Source of the DNA: Allobaileyella intestinalis
GTDB lineage: Bacteria > Bacillota > Clostridia > Peptostreptococcales > Anaerovoracaceae
Length of the DNA stretch: 64,000 bases
Assembly (NCBI RefSeq): GCF_009695865.1
Contig: NZ_VUNB01000002.1
Span: forward strand, 248,001-312,000
Direction: 5' to 3'
Below are positions 51,102-63,702 of the stretch, in pieces. The position numbers and the translations under genes were made by a program. Position 1 is the stretch's first letter; the number at the start of each line of letters is the position of its first letter. Under the pieces are notes generated by a model. The model did not search any database and was not told the origin of the DNA. It saw only the letters and a program-made list of their open reading frames with translations.

Positions 51102-54100
51102 ATGCCAAAACCTGTAAAAGTCGGAAGGAAAGAGCGCATGACTTTCGCTAAAATCAATGAGGTTTGCCAGATGCCAAATCTTATTGACATCCAGACGAAA
51201 TCATACGATTGGTTCGTCAAGGAAGGTCTTGCCGAGGTGCTGGAGGACGTTTCCCCAATCTGGGATACAACGAATACGCTCCGCCTCTCTTTCACTGATT
51301 ATTCCTTTTCTGATACTCCAAAGTACAGTCAGGAGGAATGTAAGGACAGAGAGGCCACATACGCAACTTCCCTAACTGTCAAGGTACGGCTCAAGAACAT
51401 GGAGACAGGCGCCATTATGGAGCAGGACGTGTTCATGGGCGAGTTCCCGTTGATGACAGAAAAAGGCACGTTTATTTATAACGGTGCGGAGAGAGCCATT
51501 GTTACACAGCTGGTTCGTTCTCCAGGACCGTATTTTGGCGTTGAAGTGGATAAATCCAATCAGAGCCTTTATTCTGCACAGATAATCCCTAACAGGGGAG
51601 CCTGGCTGGAGTATGAAACAGATTCCAACAGCATACTTTACGCCAGAGTTGACAGACAGAGAAAGCTGCCGATCACTACATTCCTGAGAGCTCTTGGTCT
51701 CAGCACAAATAAGGACATCCTGGATGTATTCGGAGATGACCCGAGACTGATGAGCACCTTCGAGAAGGATAGTGCCAAGGACAGAGATGACGGACTCAGA
51801 GAGATCTACAGAAGACTGAGACCTGGTGAGCCGCCTACAGTTGAGAATGCCAAGTCCATGCTCAACGCACTTCTCTTTGATCCGAAGCGCTATGATCTGG
51901 CAAAGGTAGGAAGATACAAGTATAACAAGAAGCTGGGAATTCACGACAGACTTGTGGATGCCATTGCTGCAGAGGACGTAATAGATCCTAACAGCGGAGA
52001 AGTCCTTGTAGAAGAAGGACAGGTAATCTCCAGAGCTATGGCAATGACCATCGAAGATGCCGGTGTTCTTTCCGTTGAGGTAAAGAGTAAGCAGCACGAA
52101 CACGAGACTACAAAGGTCATCGGAAACAACTTCGTTGATCCTTCAAAGTACGTAAACTTCGATGTTGCACCTCTGAAGCTTTCAGAGAAGGTATTCTATC
52201 CAGTTCTGAAAGAGATTCTGGACGAGAACGACACAGATGAGGACATCAAGGCTGCAATGGCTGCCAGGAAGCACGAGCTTTCTCCAAAGCACATCATCCT
52301 TGAGGATATTATCGCTTCCGTCAGCTATATGCTGAACCTGAACTTCGGCCTTGGAAAGACCGACGATATCGACCATCTGGGCAACAGAAGATTGAGAACT
52401 GTAGGCGAACTGCTGCAGAACCAGTTCCGCATCGGATTTGCCAGAATGGAGAAGGCAGTAAGAGAAAGAATGACTACTGAGAATGCAACTCCTCAGCAGG
52501 TCATCAACATCAGACCTATTACTGCTGCAGTAAGAGAATTCTTCGGAAGTTCACAGCTGTCACAGTTCATGGACCAGAACAACCCGCTGGCAGAGCTGAC
52601 TCATAAGAGAAGACTGTCTGCCCTGGGACCTGGCGGTCTGTCAAGAGAGAGAGCCGGATTTGAAGTTCGAGATGTACACTATTCTCACTACGGAAGAATG
52701 TGCCCGGTAGAGACACCTGAAGGTCCTAATATCGGACTGATCGGATCTCTGACCACTTACGGAATCATCAATGAATACGGATTCATCGAGACTCCATACA
52801 GAAAAGTAGATAAAGAAACAGGAATTGTCACAAAGCAGGTAGATTATCTTTCCGCCGATGATGAGGAACTGATGATCGTAGCTCAGGCCAACGAACCGCT
52901 GGATGAGAACGACAGATTCGTAAATCAGAAGGTAGCCGTAAGAGGCGTTGCCGGAGAGATCACCATGGTACCTCGCTCAGAAGTAGACTACATGGACGTT
53001 TCTCCTAAGCAGGTAGTATCAGTAGCTACAGCTATGATTCCGTTCCTGGAGAACGACGACGCCAACCGAGCTCTCATGGGATCAAACATGCAGAGACAGG
53101 CAGTTCCACTTCTTATGACAGAGGCTCCTTTTGTTGGAACCGGAATTGAGTACAAGGCAGCTTGCGACTCTGGTGCAGTAGTTCTGGCCAAGCATGCTGG
53201 TGTGGTTGAGTTCATCGATGCCCAGTACATCAAGATTAGAAGAGACGATGACGGCACCATGGACGAGTACAAGATGCTCAAGTTCAAGAGGTCCAACCAG
53301 GGAACCTGCATTAACCAGAAGCCGATCGTTTCCTATGGTGAGCACATTGAGGCCGGAGAAGTAATTGCAGACGGCCCTTCAACAAACCTGGGAGAGATTT
53401 CCCTTGGTAAGAACCTTCTTATCGGATACATGACCTGGGAAGGTTACAACTACGAGGATGCTATCGTCCTCAATGAGCGTCTGCTCATGGACGACGTGCT
53501 CACTTCTCTCCATGTTGAAAGATATGAGTGCGAGGCAAGAGATACAAAGCTGGGTGCTGAGGAAATCACAAGAGATATTCCGAACGTTGGAGAAGATGCC
53601 CTGAAGGATCTGGATGAAGACGGAATCATCAGAGTAGGTGCTGAGGTTAAGTCTTCAGATATCCTGGTAGGAAAGCTTACTCCTAAGAGCGAAACAGACC
53701 TGTCTGCTGAGATCAGACTGCTGAGAGCTATCTTCGGCGAGAAGTCTAAGGAAGTAAGAGATACTTCCCTCAAGGTACCTCACGGAGAAGAGGGTATCGT
53801 AGTAGATGTAAAGACATTCTCAAGAGATGATGGCACAAGTGAGCTTCCACCGGGAGTAAACAAGATCGTCAGAGTTTACATCATCACAAAGAGAAAGATC
53901 AGAGTCGGAGACAAGATGTCCGGCCGTCACGGAAATAAGGGTGTAATTTCAAGAATCCTTCCTGAGGAGGATATGCCATTTAAGGATGACGGCGAATCAT
54001 TACAGGTAATGCTGAACCCTCTGGGCGTACCTTCCCGAATGAACATCGGACAGGTACTGGAGGTTCACCTGGGACTGGCAGCCAAGGCAAAGGGCTGGTA

Positions 54101-54926
54101 CATCTCAACACCTGTATTTGACGGAGCCAAGGAGACAGACATACAGGATCTCCTGGAAGAAACAGGATACGACAGATCCGGCAAGCTGTGGCTGAGAGAC
54201 GGAAGAACGGGCGAATACTTCGACCATCCTGTAACAGTAGGCTACATGTACATGCTGAAACTGCACCATCTGGTAGACGACAAGATTCACGCCAGATCAA
54301 CAGGTCCTTACTCTCTGGTAACACAGCAGCCTCTGGGCGGAAAAGCTCAGTTCGGAGGCCAGAGATTCGGAGAAATGGAGGTTTGGGCTCTTGAGGCTTA
54401 CGGTGCCGCATCAACACTGCAGGAAATCCTGACAGTAAAATCCGATGACATCATCGGCCGTGTAAAGACATACGAAGCTATCGTCAAGGGCAACAACATC
54501 CCTGAACCTGGTATTCCAGAGTCCTTCAAGGTACTCATCAAGGAACTGCAGGCCCTGGCACTGGATGTAAGAGTAATGTCCGGTGACAACAAGGAGATCA
54601 AGCTGAGAGAAACCTCTGAGTACGATGACGCCGCAACTGTTGACCGCATGCTGAAAGAAGCCGACAGACAGGCTGAAGCAAAGAGAGCCAGAGAAGAAGC
54701 TCGTGAAGAAGAGAGAGCCAGAAAGGCTCAGTTAGAAGCTGATGAAGAGTCAGATGAAGATGCTGAGCCAGATGACAATGAGCTGGACAAAGAATTCAAT
54801 GAAAAAGCTCAGGCAGGTCTTGAGCCAGATGACGACATGGACGATGTGGATGATGACGATTCTTCAGAATCCATGGAGGATATCGACAAGCTCATTGGCG
54901 GTACTGAGTCCGATATTGACAACTAA
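51102..54926 (+). CDS. rpoB: DNA-directed RNA polymerase subunit beta
   Basis: A 1274-residue beta subunit. The rifampicin region reads [20 protein letters not shown] and [19 protein letters not shown], a sensitive-type sequence. Other blocks are [50 protein letters not shown] and [20 protein letters not shown]. The last 75 or so residues form a highly charged tail, first Arg/Glu-rich, then Asp/Glu-rich ([11 protein letters not shown]). It has its own promoter behind two attenuators. rpoC follows after 15 bases. Confidence 0.98.
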   Translation: MPKPVKVGRKERMTFAKINEVCQMPNLIDIQTKSYDWFVKEGLAEVLEDVSPIWDTTNTLRLSFTDYSFSDTPKYSQEECKDREATYATSLTVKVRLKNMETGAIMEQDVFMGEFPLMTEKGTFIYNGAERAIVTQLVRSPGPYFGVEVDKSNQSLYSAQIIPNRGAWLEYETDSNSILYARVDRQRKLPITTFLRALGLSTNKDILDVFGDDPRLMSTFEKDSAKDRDDGLREIYRRLRPGEPPTVENAKSMLNALLFDPKRYDLAKVGRYKYNKKLGIHDRLVDAIAAEDVIDPNSGEVLVEEGQVISRAMAMTIEDAGVLSVEVKSKQHEHETTKVIGNNFVDPSKYVNFDVAPLKLSEKVFYPVLKEILDENDTDEDIKAAMAARKHELSPKHIILEDIIASVSYMLNLNFGLGKTDDIDHLGNRRLRTVGELLQNQFRIGFARMEKAVRERMTTENATPQQVINIRPITAAVREFFGSSQLSQFMDQNNPLAELTHKRRLSALGPGGLSRERAGFEVRDVHYSHYGRMCPVETPEGPNIGLIGSLTTYGIINEYGFIETPYRKVDKETGIVTKQVDYLSADDEELMIVAQANEPLDENDRFVNQKVAVRGVAGEITMVPRSEVDYMDVSPKQVVSVATAMIPFLENDDANRALMGSNMQRQAVPLLMTEAPFVGTGIEYKAACDSGAVVLAKHAGVVEFIDAQYIKIRRDDDGTMDEYKMLKFKRSNQGTCINQKPIVSYGEHIEAGEVIADGPSTNLGEISLGKNLLIGYMTWEGYNYEDAIVLNERLLMDDVLTSLHVERYECEARDTKLGAEEITRDIPNVGEDALKDLDEDGIIRVGAEVKSSDILVGKLTPKSETDLSAEIRLLRAIFGEKSKEVRDTSLKVPHGEEGIVVDVKTFSRDDGTSELPPGVNKIVRVYIITKRKIRVGDKMSGRHGNKGVISRILPEEDMPFKDDGESLQVMLNPLGVPSRMNIGQVLEVHLGLAAKAKGWYISTPVFDGAKETDIQDLLEETGYDRSGKLWLRDGRTGEYFDHPVTVGYMYMLKLHHLVDDKIHARSTGPYSLVTQQPLGGKAQFGGQRFGEMEVWALEAYGAASTLQEILTVKSDDIIGRVKTYEAIVKGNNIPEPGIPESFKVLIKELQALALDVRVMSGDNKEIKLRETSEYDDAATVDRMLKEADRQAEAKRAREEAREEERARKAQLEADEESDEDAEPDDNELDKEFNEKAQAGLEPDDDMDDVDDDDSSESMEDIDKLIGGTESDIDN

Positions 54927-54941
54927 CAAAAGGGAGGAAGC

Positions 54942-57900
54942 ATGAACAAAGATAACAATTACGATCTGAGAAATTTCGAATCTCTGCAGATCAAATTGGC
55001 ATCGACTGAGAAAATGCTGGAGTGGTCCCACGGTGAGGTAACAAAGCCTGAGACCATTAACTACAGAACTCTCAAACCTGAAAGGGACGGACTCTTCTGT
55101 GAGAAGATTTTCGGACCAACAAAAGACTGGACATGTTCCTGCGGTAAATACAACAAGATCCGTTATAAGGGTATGGTATGCCCTTATTGCGGAGTTGAAG
55201 TTACCAAGTCAAAGGTAAGAAGAGAGAGAATGGGACACATCAGTCTGGTGGCTCCTGTTTCTCACATCTGGTATTTCAAGGGAATCCCTTCAAGAATCGG
55301 ACTGGTGCTGGACATCACTCCAAAGAATCTTGAAAGAGTCCTGTATTTCGCATCATATATCGTAACTGATCCGGGAGAAACTCCTTTCGAGTACAAGGAG
55401 ATTATCGAGGAAAATCAGTACAACGAAGCAAGAGAGATTTACGGCAAGAACTTCGAGGCTGGAATGGGCGCAGAAGCTATCAAGAAGCTTCTCTCTGATG
55501 TAGACACAGAGAAGCTGGCCTGCGAGCTCAGAGAACAGCTGGAGAAGGCTTCCGGACAGAAGAAGATCAAGCTTGTAAGAAGACTGGAAGTAATTGAGGC
55601 ATTCAACCAGTCAGGAAACAGGCCTGAATGGATGATACTGGATGTAGTTCCGGTTATACCACCAGATCTCCGTCCTATGGTTCAGCTGGATGGCGGAAGA
55701 TTTGCCACATCTGACCTGAACGACCTGTATAGAAGAGTAATCAACAGAAATAACCGTCTGAAGAAGCTGCTGGAACTTGGTGCTCCTGACATCATTATCA
55801 GGAACGAGAAGAGAATGCTCCAGGAATCAGTAGACTCCCTCATAGATAACGGCAGAAGAGGAAGAGCGGTAACAGGAGCTGCAGGAAGACAGCTTAAGTC
55901 CCTGTCCGACATGCTGAAAGGCAAGCAGGGACGTTTCCGTCAGAACCTGCTGGGTAAGCGTGTAGACTACTCCGGCCGTTCTGTAATCGTAGTAGGACCA
56001 GAGCTGAAGTTCTACCAGTGCGGTCTTCCTAAGACCATGGCACTGGAACTCTTCAAGCCTTTCATCATGAAAGAGCTGGTTGAGAGAGGCAAGGCACACA
56101 ACATCAAGAGTGCCAAGACAATGGTGGAAAAGGTTAAACCGGAAGTTTGGGATGTTCTGGACTACGTCATCAAGGATCATCCGGTTCTCCTGAACCGTGC
56201 CCCTACACTGCACAGACTGGGAATTCAGGCATTTGAGCCAGTGCTGGTAGAAGGAAAGGCTATCAAGCTTCACCCTCTGGCATGTACAGCTTTCAACGCC
56301 GACTTCGACGGAGACCAGATGGCCGTTCACGTTCCGCTGTCTGTCGAAGCACAGGCTGAGGCCAGATTCCTCATGCTCTCAATCAACAACATCCTTGCAC
56401 CTAAGGACGGATCTCCTATTACCATTCCGACACAGGATATGATTCTGGGAGCTTACTATCTAACATATCCAGGAAGAAGCAAGAAGGTTGAAGTCAAGGA
56501 CGGAAAAGAAACTGTCATTGACGCAATGGATACCTTTACTGAGACTGACCGCAAGGGATACAGACAGATCAAGGGTGCAAGAGTAAAGGACGTCAAGTAT
56601 ACAGACAACAAGCACAGAATCGAAATAGCCGAGCTGAGAAAAGACATCAAAGAAGGCAAGAACAAGCTGACCAAGACCGGTGAAGAAGTGTTCGAGGTCA
56701 AGTATGATATCTGGCCTGTAGATGCAGTAGACGGCGAGCTTACAAACACCAACGAAGTGATTACAATCACAAAGCTGAGATCCGAGATGAAGAACGGAGA
56801 AGTCATTGAAGACGGCTCAGTTGTAAGCACAACCACCTACGAAAGAATCCCTGAAAAGGGAGACGGTAAGTGCTTTGCAGACATCAACGAAATGATGATG
56901 GCTTACCAGACCGGAATCGTGGCAATCCACGCCAAGGTCAAAGTCAGAATGTTTGGTGTTGGAACTGACAAAGATGACAGAGGTCACCTTGTAGAGTCAA
57001 CAGTCGGAAGATTCATCTACAACAGGGGACTTCCTCAGGACATCGGTTTCGTAGACAGAAGCAAGGACAAATACAATCTTGAGATTGATTTCCTGGTAAG
57101 TAAGAAAAACCTTGGATCAATCATTGACAAGTGCTTCAAGACCCACGGCAATACAGAAACCGTACTGATGCTGGACTACATCAAATCCATGGGATATCAC
57201 TATTCCACAAAGGCTGCCGTAACAATCGGTGTTTCCGACATGGAGATTCCTCAGGAAAAATATCCTATCATCGCAGAGGCAAACAAGAGACAGGAGCTTT
57301 ATCAGAGCTACTATGACAAGGGTCTCATGACTGCCGACGAAAGATACGACAGGATCATCAAGATCTGGGGAGAGACAACCGAGAAAGTTGCAGACATCCT
57401 GATGGGATCCCTCAGCGAGACAAATAACTTGTACATCATGGCTAACTCAGGAGCCAGAGGTAACAAGAGCCAGATCAGCCAGATCGGAGGAATGAGAGGA
57501 CTGATGGCAAACGCTACAGGACACACTGTAGAGGTGCCTATCACTTCCAACTTCCGTGAAGGACTTTCCATTCTGGATTACTTCATTTCCTCTAACGGTG
57601 CCAGAAAGGGTCTGGCCGATACAGCTCTGAGAACAGCCGACTCAGGATACCTGACAAGAAGACTGGTAGACGTATCTCACAGCGTTATCGTTACTGAGGA
57701 CGACTGCGGCACTGACGAAGGTATTGATATCAGCGCATTCGTTGACGGAAATGAAAAAATTGAGCCGCTGTCCCAGAGGATTGCGGGCAGATACGCAAAG
57801 GAAGACATTGTCGACAGTGAAGGAAACGTTCTGGTACACAGCAATGAATTCATCTCTGACGACATGGCAGAGGCTGTTGAGGCAGCAGGAATCACCAACG

Positions 57901-58979
57901 TCAAGATCAGATCCATCATGACCTGCCACAGCAGAAGGGGTGTTTGTGCTAAGTGCTACGGAAGAAACATGGCTACAGGCAAGCTGGTACAGCCTGGTGA
58001 AGCAGTTGGAATCATTGCTGCCCAGTCCATCGGTGAGCCTGGTACTCAGCTGACCATGAGAACATTCCATACAGGCGGAGTTGCCGGTGGAGATATCACT
58101 CAGGGTCTTCCAAGAGTAGAGGAGCTTTTCGAGGCAAGAAAACCTAAGGGTATTGCTGAGATCTGCGAGGCTGACGGAATTGTATCTTCTATAGAGACAA
58201 GAGACGACAACAAGACAGACCTGACCGTTGATGAGAAAGACGGACAGAGAACATACGTAATCCCATACGGTGCCAGAATCATCCCAGGGGTTGGAAGCAA
58301 GGTAAAGGCTGGTACACCTCTTACAAGAGGACCGCTGAACCCTCATGACATCATGAGAATCCTGGGTGTTCCTGGAGTATATGACTATCTGCTCAGAGAA
58401 GTTCAGAGAGTATATAAGAGCCAGGGTGTAGACATCAACGACAAGCACATTGAGGTTATCGTAAGCCAGATGCTTTCCAAGTACAAAGTCGAGAAGGCAG
58501 GAGACACAGGACTGCTGCCTGGCAGCATGTACAGCCGTTTCGAAGTAATGGAGGCAAACTCCAAAGCCGTTGAAAATGGCGGAGAGCCGGCAACTTACGA
58601 AAGAGTCCTTCTGGGAATCACAAAGGCTGCACTGGCAACAAGCTCATTCCTGTCAGCTGCATCCTTCCAGGAGACAACAAGAGTCCTCACTGATGCAGCA
58701 ATCAAGGGCAAGACCGACCATCTGAACGGACTTAAGGAAAATGTAATGATAGGAAAACTGATTCCTGCAGGAACCGGCATGAAGCGTTACAGAAACATTC
58801 AGGTGGATTACGGCGAGAATGAAGAAATGATGCGTCAGGCAGGAAAACAGGCAGAGGAAGTTCAGCCTGAAGAAGGTACCACCTCAGAAGGTCTGGCATC
58901 CATCACAATGGAGATGACAACCGGTCAAACTGATACAGCAGGACTGACACAGGTATCTGAAGATCAGATCGAAGGATAG
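54942..58979 (+). CDS. rpoC: DNA-directed RNA polymerase subunit beta'
   Basis: A 1345-residue beta' subunit. The N-terminal zinc site is [19 protein letters not shown] (about 65-85); the catalytic Mg-binding motif is [13 protein letters not shown] (about 450); the second zinc site includes [24 protein letters not shown] belongs to the trigger-loop region. A short Glu/Thr/Gln-rich tail closes the protein. A strong terminator follows; the L7Ae-like rplGB gene that lies here in B. subtilis is absent. Confidence 0.98.
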   Translation: MNKDNNYDLRNFESLQIKLASTEKMLEWSHGEVTKPETINYRTLKPERDGLFCEKIFGPTKDWTCSCGKYNKIRYKGMVCPYCGVEVTKSKVRRERMGHISLVAPVSHIWYFKGIPSRIGLVLDITPKNLERVLYFASYIVTDPGETPFEYKEIIEENQYNEAREIYGKNFEAGMGAEAIKKLLSDVDTEKLACELREQLEKASGQKKIKLVRRLEVIEAFNQSGNRPEWMILDVVPVIPPDLRPMVQLDGGRFATSDLNDLYRRVINRNNRLKKLLELGAPDIIIRNEKRMLQESVDSLIDNGRRGRAVTGAAGRQLKSLSDMLKGKQGRFRQNLLGKRVDYSGRSVIVVGPELKFYQCGLPKTMALELFKPFIMKELVERGKAHNIKSAKTMVEKVKPEVWDVLDYVIKDHPVLLNRAPTLHRLGIQAFEPVLVEGKAIKLHPLACTAFNADFDGDQMAVHVPLSVEAQAEARFLMLSINNILAPKDGSPITIPTQDMILGAYYLTYPGRSKKVEVKDGKETVIDAMDTFTETDRKGYRQIKGARVKDVKYTDNKHRIEIAELRKDIKEGKNKLTKTGEEVFEVKYDIWPVDAVDGELTNTNEVITITKLRSEMKNGEVIEDGSVVSTTTYERIPEKGDGKCFADINEMMMAYQTGIVAIHAKVKVRMFGVGTDKDDRGHLVESTVGRFIYNRGLPQDIGFVDRSKDKYNLEIDFLVSKKNLGSIIDKCFKTHGNTETVLMLDYIKSMGYHYSTKAAVTIGVSDMEIPQEKYPIIAEANKRQELYQSYYDKGLMTADERYDRIIKIWGETTEKVADILMGSLSETNNLYIMANSGARGNKSQISQIGGMRGLMANATGHTVEVPITSNFREGLSILDYFISSNGARKGLADTALRTADSGYLTRRLVDVSHSVIVTEDDCGTDEGIDISAFVDGNEKIEPLSQRIAGRYAKEDIVDSEGNVLVHSNEFISDDMAEAVEAAGITNVKIRSIMTCHSRRGVCAKCYGRNMATGKLVQPGEAVGIIAAQSIGEPGTQLTMRTFHTGGVAGGDITQGLPRVEELFEARKPKGIAEICEADGIVSSIETRDDNKTDLTVDEKDGQRTYVIPYGARIIPGVGSKVKAGTPLTRGPLNPHDIMRILGVPGVYDYLLREVQRVYKSQGVDINDKHIEVIVSQMLSKYKVEKAGDTGLLPGSMYSRFEVMEANSKAVENGGEPATYERVLLGITKAALATSSFLSAASFQETTRVLTDAAIKGKTDHLNGLKENVMIGKLIPAGTGMKRYRNIQVDYGENEEMMRQAGKQAEEVQPEEGTTSEGLASITMEMTTGQTDTAGLTQVSEDQIEG

Positions 58980-59001
58980 TCACAAGTACCTGGACAAGTG
59001 C

Positions 59002-59043
59002 AAAACAGGTTTTATCGATTTTTATCGTTAAAACCTGTTTTTT
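59002..59043 (+). terminator. Rho-independent terminator of rpoBC
   Basis: AAAACAGGTTTTA (59002-59014) pairs with 59029-59041 and ends in a T-run. Confidence 0.9.
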
Positions 59044-59048
59044 ATATG

Positions 59049-59078
59049 TTGACACGCCTGCGGTGAAATTGTTATAAT
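59049..59078 (+). promoter_or_regulatory. str operon promoter (rpsL-rpsG-fusA-tuf)
   Basis: TTGACA (59049-59054), 18 bases, TATAAT (59073-59078), followed by an 80-base leader before rpsL with a G+C-rich segment (GGACCCCCGGGCCCG). Confidence 0.88.
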
Positions 59079-59157
59079 TTAACGGTTCGAGACAGCTTGC
59101 GGACCCCCGGGCCCGTAGCTTTTCTTGATAAAAAATTTTAAAGGAAAGGAGACAATA

Positions 59158-59571
59158 ATGCCTACTATCAATCAATTAGTACGTCAGGGCAGAACAAGCT
59201 CAGTAAAGAAGTCTGCAGCTCCTGCACTCGGTAAGAACATGAACACTCTGAAGAAGACTCTTACCGACGTAAATTCCCCTCAGAAGAGAGGAGTATGTGT
59301 AGCAGTAAGAACTGTAACTCCTAAGAAGCCGAATTCAGCTCTGAGAAAGATTGCAAGAGTACGTCTGACAAACGGTATGGAAGTATCTGCATACATTCCT
59401 GGAATTGGTCACAACCTTCAGGAGCACAGTGTAGTACTGATCAGAGGCGGAAGAGTTAAGGACCTGCCTGGTGTTAGATACCATATCGTAAGAGGAACAC
59501 TGGATACAGCCGGTGTTGCAAATCGTGGTCAGGGACGTTCCAAGTATGGAGCAAAGAGACCAAAGAAGTAG
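59158..59571 (+). CDS. rpsL: 30S ribosomal protein S12
   Basis: A 137-residue S12: [23 protein letters not shown] with a streptomycin-sensitive-type Lys, and [15 protein letters not shown]. The ATG at 59158 follows AAAGGAG; in-frame upstream codons are in the leader. First gene of the str operon. Confidence 0.97.
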   Translation: MPTINQLVRQGRTSSVKKSAAPALGKNMNTLKKTLTDVNSPQKRGVCVAVRTVTPKKPNSALRKIARVRLTNGMEVSAYIPGIGHNLQEHSVVLIRGGRVKDLPGVRYHIVRGTLDTAGVANRGQGRSKYGAKRPKK

Positions 59572-59678
59572 TTGATTTCGGGATATTGTCTTAATATTTA
59601 ATATAAATAGATATTAAGGCGCCACGGCCAGTGACAGAAGCTTGGCCGAGTACCCCGCGTTGCAAGGAGGGAAGAGAA

Positions 59679-60149
59679 GTGCCTAGAAAAGGTAACACAC
59701 CAAAGAGAGAAGTACTTCCAGATCCGGTATACGGCAGCGTAGTAGTTGCCAAGCTGATTAACAGCATTATGCTTGACGGCAAGAAGGGCGTTGCCCAGGG
59801 AATCGTCTACGATGCATTTGATCAGGTAAAAGAGAAGACCGGCGAGGAGCCACTGGAAGTATTTGAGAAGGCAATGGCAAACATCATGCCAGTGCTGGAA
59901 GTTAAAGCTAGAAGAATTGGTGGTGCAAACTATCAGGTTCCAATCGAAGTAAGACCAGCAAGACGTCAGACACTGGCTCTCAGATGGCTTACAAGATTCA
60001 CAAGACTGAGAAGTGAGAGAACCATGTCCGAGAGACTCGCTAACGAGATCATGGACGCAGCCAACAACACAGGTGCATCCGTTAAGAGAAAGGAAGACAC
60101 CCACAAGATGGCTGAGGCTAATAAGGCGTTTGCACACTTCAGGTATTAA
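59679..60149 (+). CDS. rpsG: 30S ribosomal protein S7
   Basis: A 156-residue S7 that starts with GTG ([16 protein letters not shown]), 10 bases after AAGGAGG; no ATG fits. Blocks [16 protein letters not shown] and the C-terminal NKAFAHFRY are canonical. The 107-base gap after rpsL contains an inverted GGCC/GGCC segment (59626-59647) and could hold an S7 repressor site as in E. coli; this is inference. Confidence 0.96.
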   Translation: MPRKGNTPKREVLPDPVYGSVVVAKLINSIMLDGKKGVAQGIVYDAFDQVKEKTGEEPLEVFEKAMANIMPVLEVKARRIGGANYQVPIEVRPARRQTLALRWLTRFTRLRSERTMSERLANEIMDAANNTGASVKRKEDTHKMAEANKAFAHFRY

Positions 60150-60192
60150 TTGATGAGATACCTGACAGTAATAAAGTAGAAGGGAGGATATA

Positions 60193-62256
60193 ATGCCAAG
60201 AAGTTTTTCGCTTGAAAATACGAGAAACATCGGTATCATGGCACACATCGATGCTGGTAAGACAACTACCACAGAGAGAATTCTGTTCTATACAGGAAAG
60301 ACTCATAAGATCGGTGAGACCCATGACGGAGCCGCTACCATGGACTACATGGAACAGGAGCAGGAGCGCGGCATTACTATTACCTCTGCTGCTACTACAG
60401 CTCAGTGGAAGAACACAAGAATCAACATCATCGACACCCCTGGACACGTAGACTTTACCGTTGAGGTAGAGAGATCCCTGCGTGTACTGGACGGAGCTGT
60501 TATGGTGCTGAGTGCCAAAGAGGGTGTAGAGCCTCAGTCAGAGACTGTCTGGAGACAGGCTGAGAAGTATGAAGTACCAAGAATGATTTTTGTCAACAAG
60601 ATGGATATCATCGGTGCAAACTTCTTCAACGTTGTGGAGATGGTTCAGGAGAGACTGAGGGCGAACGCAGTTGCTGTACAGATTCCTATCGGTGCAGAGA
60701 ACGAGTTCGCCGGAATCATAGATCTTTTGACTATGAAGGCAGAGGTTTATAAGGATCAGCTGGGCAAGGAGATTGAGATCGAGGAAATCCCTGCCAACAT
60801 GCTGGATGAAGCAAAGGCCTGGAGAGAAAAGATGGTCGAGGCCGTTGTTGATAAGGACGAGGACCTCATGATGAAGTATCTCGAGGGCGAAGAGATTACT
60901 ATCGACGAACTGAAGACAGTAATCAGAAGAGCAACAATCGCCAACGAGATGTTCCCTGTATTCTGCGGTTCAGCATACAGAAACAAGGGTGTTCAGATGA
61001 TGCTGGACGGTGTTGTAGATTACATGCCATCACCTCTGGACATTCCTGCTATCAAGGGTGTAAACCCTGATACAGAGGAAGAGGACCAGAGACACCCTAG
61101 CGACAAGGAGCCATTCTCCGCACTGGCATTCAAGATTGTGACTGACCCTTATGTTGGTAAGCTGGCATTCTTCAGAGTATATTCAGGAACACTGGACACA
61201 GGTTCCTATGTATATAACTCTGTAAAGGGCAAGAGAGAGCGTATCGGACGTATCCTGCAGATGCACGCAAACCACAGAAAAGAGATCGACAAGGTTTACG
61301 CAGGAGATATCGCTGCTGCTGTAGGTCTGAAGAACACCACAACTGGTGATACACTCTGTGATGAGGATCATCCGATTGTTCTGGAGTCAATGGAGTTCCC
61401 TGACCCAGTAATCGAGATTGCTATCGAGCCAAAGACAAAAGCAGGCCAGGAGAAGATGGGTATGGCCCTTGCCAAGCTGGCAGAGGAGGACCCAACCTTC
61501 AAGACATATACAAACCCTGACACCGGACAGACAATCATCGCCGGAATGGGAGAACTTCACCTGGAGATCATCGTAGACAGACTTCTCAGAGAGTTCAAGG
61601 TAGAGGCCAACGTAGGTAAGCCACAGGTTTCCTACAAGGAGACTATCACTCAGGAAGTGGACGAGGATTACAAGCACAAGAAACAGTCTGGTGGTTCTGG
61701 TCAGTACGGACACGTCAAGTTCAGAATGTATCCGAGAGAAGCAGGCTCCGGATTCGAGTTCAAGAACTCTGTTACCGGTGGTAACATTCCTAAGGAATAC
61801 ATTCCAAAGATCGAGGAAGGATTCAGAGAGGCCATGCAGAATGGTCCGGTTGCCGGATATCAGATGGTTGATATCGGAATCGATCTGTACGACGGTTCTT
61901 ACCACGAAGTCGACTCTTCAGAGATGGCATTCAAGATTGCTGCTTCCATGGGATTCAAGGAAGCATGCAGAAAGGCTGCCCCTGTTCTGCTTGAGCCTAT
62001 CTTCAAGGTAGAGGTAACTGTACCTGAGAACTACATGGGAGACATTATCGGAGATATCAGCTCCAAGAGAGGTAAGATCGAGGGATCTGACATCAACAAT
62101 GGTGCTGCTATCGTAAGAGGATTCGTTCCACTGTCCGAGATGTTCGGATATGCCACAAACCTGAGATCCAAGACTCAGGGAAGAGGTGTATATGTAATGC
62201 AGTTCGACCACTTTGCTAAGCTGCCTGAAAGCCTTCAGGAGAAGATCGCAAAGTAG
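60193..62256 (+). CDS. fusA: Elongation factor G
   Basis: A 687-residue canonical EF-G: G1 [15 protein letters not shown], switch [23 protein letters not shown]4 NKMD, and domain [15 protein letters not shown]. It moves tRNA and mRNA through the ribosome and recycles it with RRF. It lies in its normal place between rpsG and tuf and differs clearly from the paralogue at 30561. Confidence 0.98.
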   Translation: MPRSFSLENTRNIGIMAHIDAGKTTTTERILFYTGKTHKIGETHDGAATMDYMEQEQERGITITSAATTAQWKNTRINIIDTPGHVDFTVEVERSLRVLDGAVMVLSAKEGVEPQSETVWRQAEKYEVPRMIFVNKMDIIGANFFNVVEMVQERLRANAVAVQIPIGAENEFAGIIDLLTMKAEVYKDQLGKEIEIEEIPANMLDEAKAWREKMVEAVVDKDEDLMMKYLEGEEITIDELKTVIRRATIANEMFPVFCGSAYRNKGVQMMLDGVVDYMPSPLDIPAIKGVNPDTEEEDQRHPSDKEPFSALAFKIVTDPYVGKLAFFRVYSGTLDTGSYVYNSVKGKRERIGRILQMHANHRKEIDKVYAGDIAAAVGLKNTTTGDTLCDEDHPIVLESMEFPDPVIEIAIEPKTKAGQEKMGMALAKLAEEDPTFKTYTNPDTGQTIIAGMGELHLEIIVDRLLREFKVEANVGKPQVSYKETITQEVDEDYKHKKQSGGSGQYGHVKFRMYPREAGSGFEFKNSVTGGNIPKEYIPKIEEGFREAMQNGPVAGYQMVDIGIDLYDGSYHEVDSSEMAFKIAASMGFKEACRKAAPVLLEPIFKVEVTVPENYMGDIIGDISSKRGKIEGSDINNGAAIVRGFVPLSEMFGYATNLRSKTQGRGVYVMQFDHFAKLPESLQEKIAK

Positions 62257-62284
62257 TTTTCCGTAAAGGATTACAATAATATTT

Positions 62285-62306
62285 CAGGGCAGATTCATCT
62301 GCCCTG
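62285..62306 (+). terminator. Hairpin between fusA and tuf
   Basis: CAGGGCAGA (62285-62293) pairs perfectly with TCTGCCCTG (62298-62306), loop TTCA, followed by a T-rich but interrupted stretch. It may attenuate or separate tuf expression. Confidence 0.65.
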
Positions 62307-62350
62307 TGTCGTTATATTTTTATGCATGAACCATATGGAGGAAATTTGAT

Positions 62351-63544
62351 ATGGCAAAGCAGAAGTATGAGAGAACCAAACCACATATCAACATTGGTAC
62401 TATCGGCCACGTTGACCATGGTAAGACAACTCTGACAGCAGCTATCACAAAGGTACTGCACGAGAGATACGGACTGGGTGCAGACGTTGCATTCGATCAG
62501 ATCGACAAGGCACCGGAAGAGAAGGCAAGAGGAATCACAATTTCTTCCGCACACGTAGAGTATGAGACACCTAACAGACACTACGCTCACGTAGACTGCC
62601 CAGGCCACGCTGACTATGTAAAGAACATGATTACAGGAGCAGCTCAGATGGATGGAGCTATCCTGGTAGTAGCAGCAACAGACGGACCAATGCCACAGAC
62701 AAGAGAGCACATTCTTCTGTCCCGTCAGGTAGGCGTTCCTTACATCATCGTATTCCTGAACAAGTGCGATATGGTAGACGACGAGGAGCTTCTGGACCTG
62801 GTAGAGATGGAAGTAAGAGAGCTTCTTGACGAGTATGATTTCCCTGGCGATGACACACCAATCATCAGAGGATCTGCTCTGAAGGCACTTGAGGATCCAG
62901 CAGGTCCTTGGGGAGACAAGGTAGTAGAGCTGATGGAGGCTGTAGACAGCTACATTCCTGAGCCACAGAGAGCAAACGACCAGCCGTTCATCATGCCTGT
63001 AGAGGACGTATTCTCCATTACAGGACGTGGAACAGTAGCTACAGGAAGAGTAGAGCGTGGAATGCTGAAGGTCGGCGACGAGGTAGAGATCGTAGGACTG
63101 ACAGACGAGAAGCGTAAGGTTGTAGTAACTGGCGTAGAGATGTTCAAGAAGACACTGGATCAGGCAGAGACAGGAGACAACATCGGAGCTCTGCTGAGAG
63201 GTGTACAGAGGAACGAGATCGAGAGAGGACAGGTACTTGCAAAGCCAGGTACAATTCATCCTCACACAAAGTTCAAGGGCCAGGTATACGTACTGAAGAA
63301 GGAAGAGGGTGGTCGTCACACTCCATTCTTCAACGGATACAGACCACAGTTCTACTTCAGAACAACTGACGTAACAGGAGATCTGAAGCTTCCAGAAGGC
63401 ACAGAGATGTGCATGCCTGGAGACAACGTAGTAATGGAGATCGACCTGATCACACCAATTGCTATCGAGGAAGGACTGAGATTCGCCATCAGAGAGGGTG
63501 GTAGAACAGTAGGTTCTGGCGTTGTTACAGAGATTCTCGAGTAA
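62351..63544 (+). CDS. tuf: Elongation factor Tu
   Basis: A 397-residue EF-Tu: [15 protein letters not shown] (G1), [13 protein letters not shown] (G3), NKCDMVDD (G4) and the closing [16 protein letters not shown]. It delivers aminoacyl-tRNA to the ribosome. Very biased codon use indicates high expression. ATG follows GGAGG. It is the last gene seen before the right edge and ends the str operon. Confidence 0.98.
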   Translation: MAKQKYERTKPHINIGTIGHVDHGKTTLTAAITKVLHERYGLGADVAFDQIDKAPEEKARGITISSAHVEYETPNRHYAHVDCPGHADYVKNMITGAAQMDGAILVVAATDGPMPQTREHILLSRQVGVPYIIVFLNKCDMVDDEELLDLVEMEVRELLDEYDFPGDDTPIIRGSALKALEDPAGPWGDKVVELMEAVDSYIPEPQRANDQPFIMPVEDVFSITGRGTVATGRVERGMLKVGDEVEIVGLTDEKRKVVVTGVEMFKKTLDQAETGDNIGALLRGVQRNEIERGQVLAKPGTIHPHTKFKGQVYVLKKEEGGRHTPFFNGYRPQFYFRTTDVTGDLKLPEGTEMCMPGDNVVMEIDLITPIAIEEGLRFAIREGGRTVGSGVVTEILE

Positions 63545-63592
63545 TTACGTCTGACAAAATGAAATGAATAGACTCGAAAGGGTCTATAAGTG

Positions 63593-63632
63593 AAAAATGG
63601 GCTGACGCGTCTTTTGCGTCAGCCCATTTTTT
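63593..63632 (+). terminator. Rho-independent terminator after tuf
   Basis: AAAAATGGGCTGACGC (63593-63608) pairs perfectly with 63616-63631 and ends in six T. Confidence 0.93.
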
Positions 63633-63702
63633 CAGTATAAGAGGACAGTGGAGGAAACTAGCAGGTGTCCAGGGGCAATCGTAGGCGTATTGGAGGCTGA
63701 AA

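Noticed and set aside
59572..59678. Hidden gene between rpsL and rpsG
   Set aside because: The in-frame stretch before GTG 59679 has no ribosome binding site; it reads as S7 leader.
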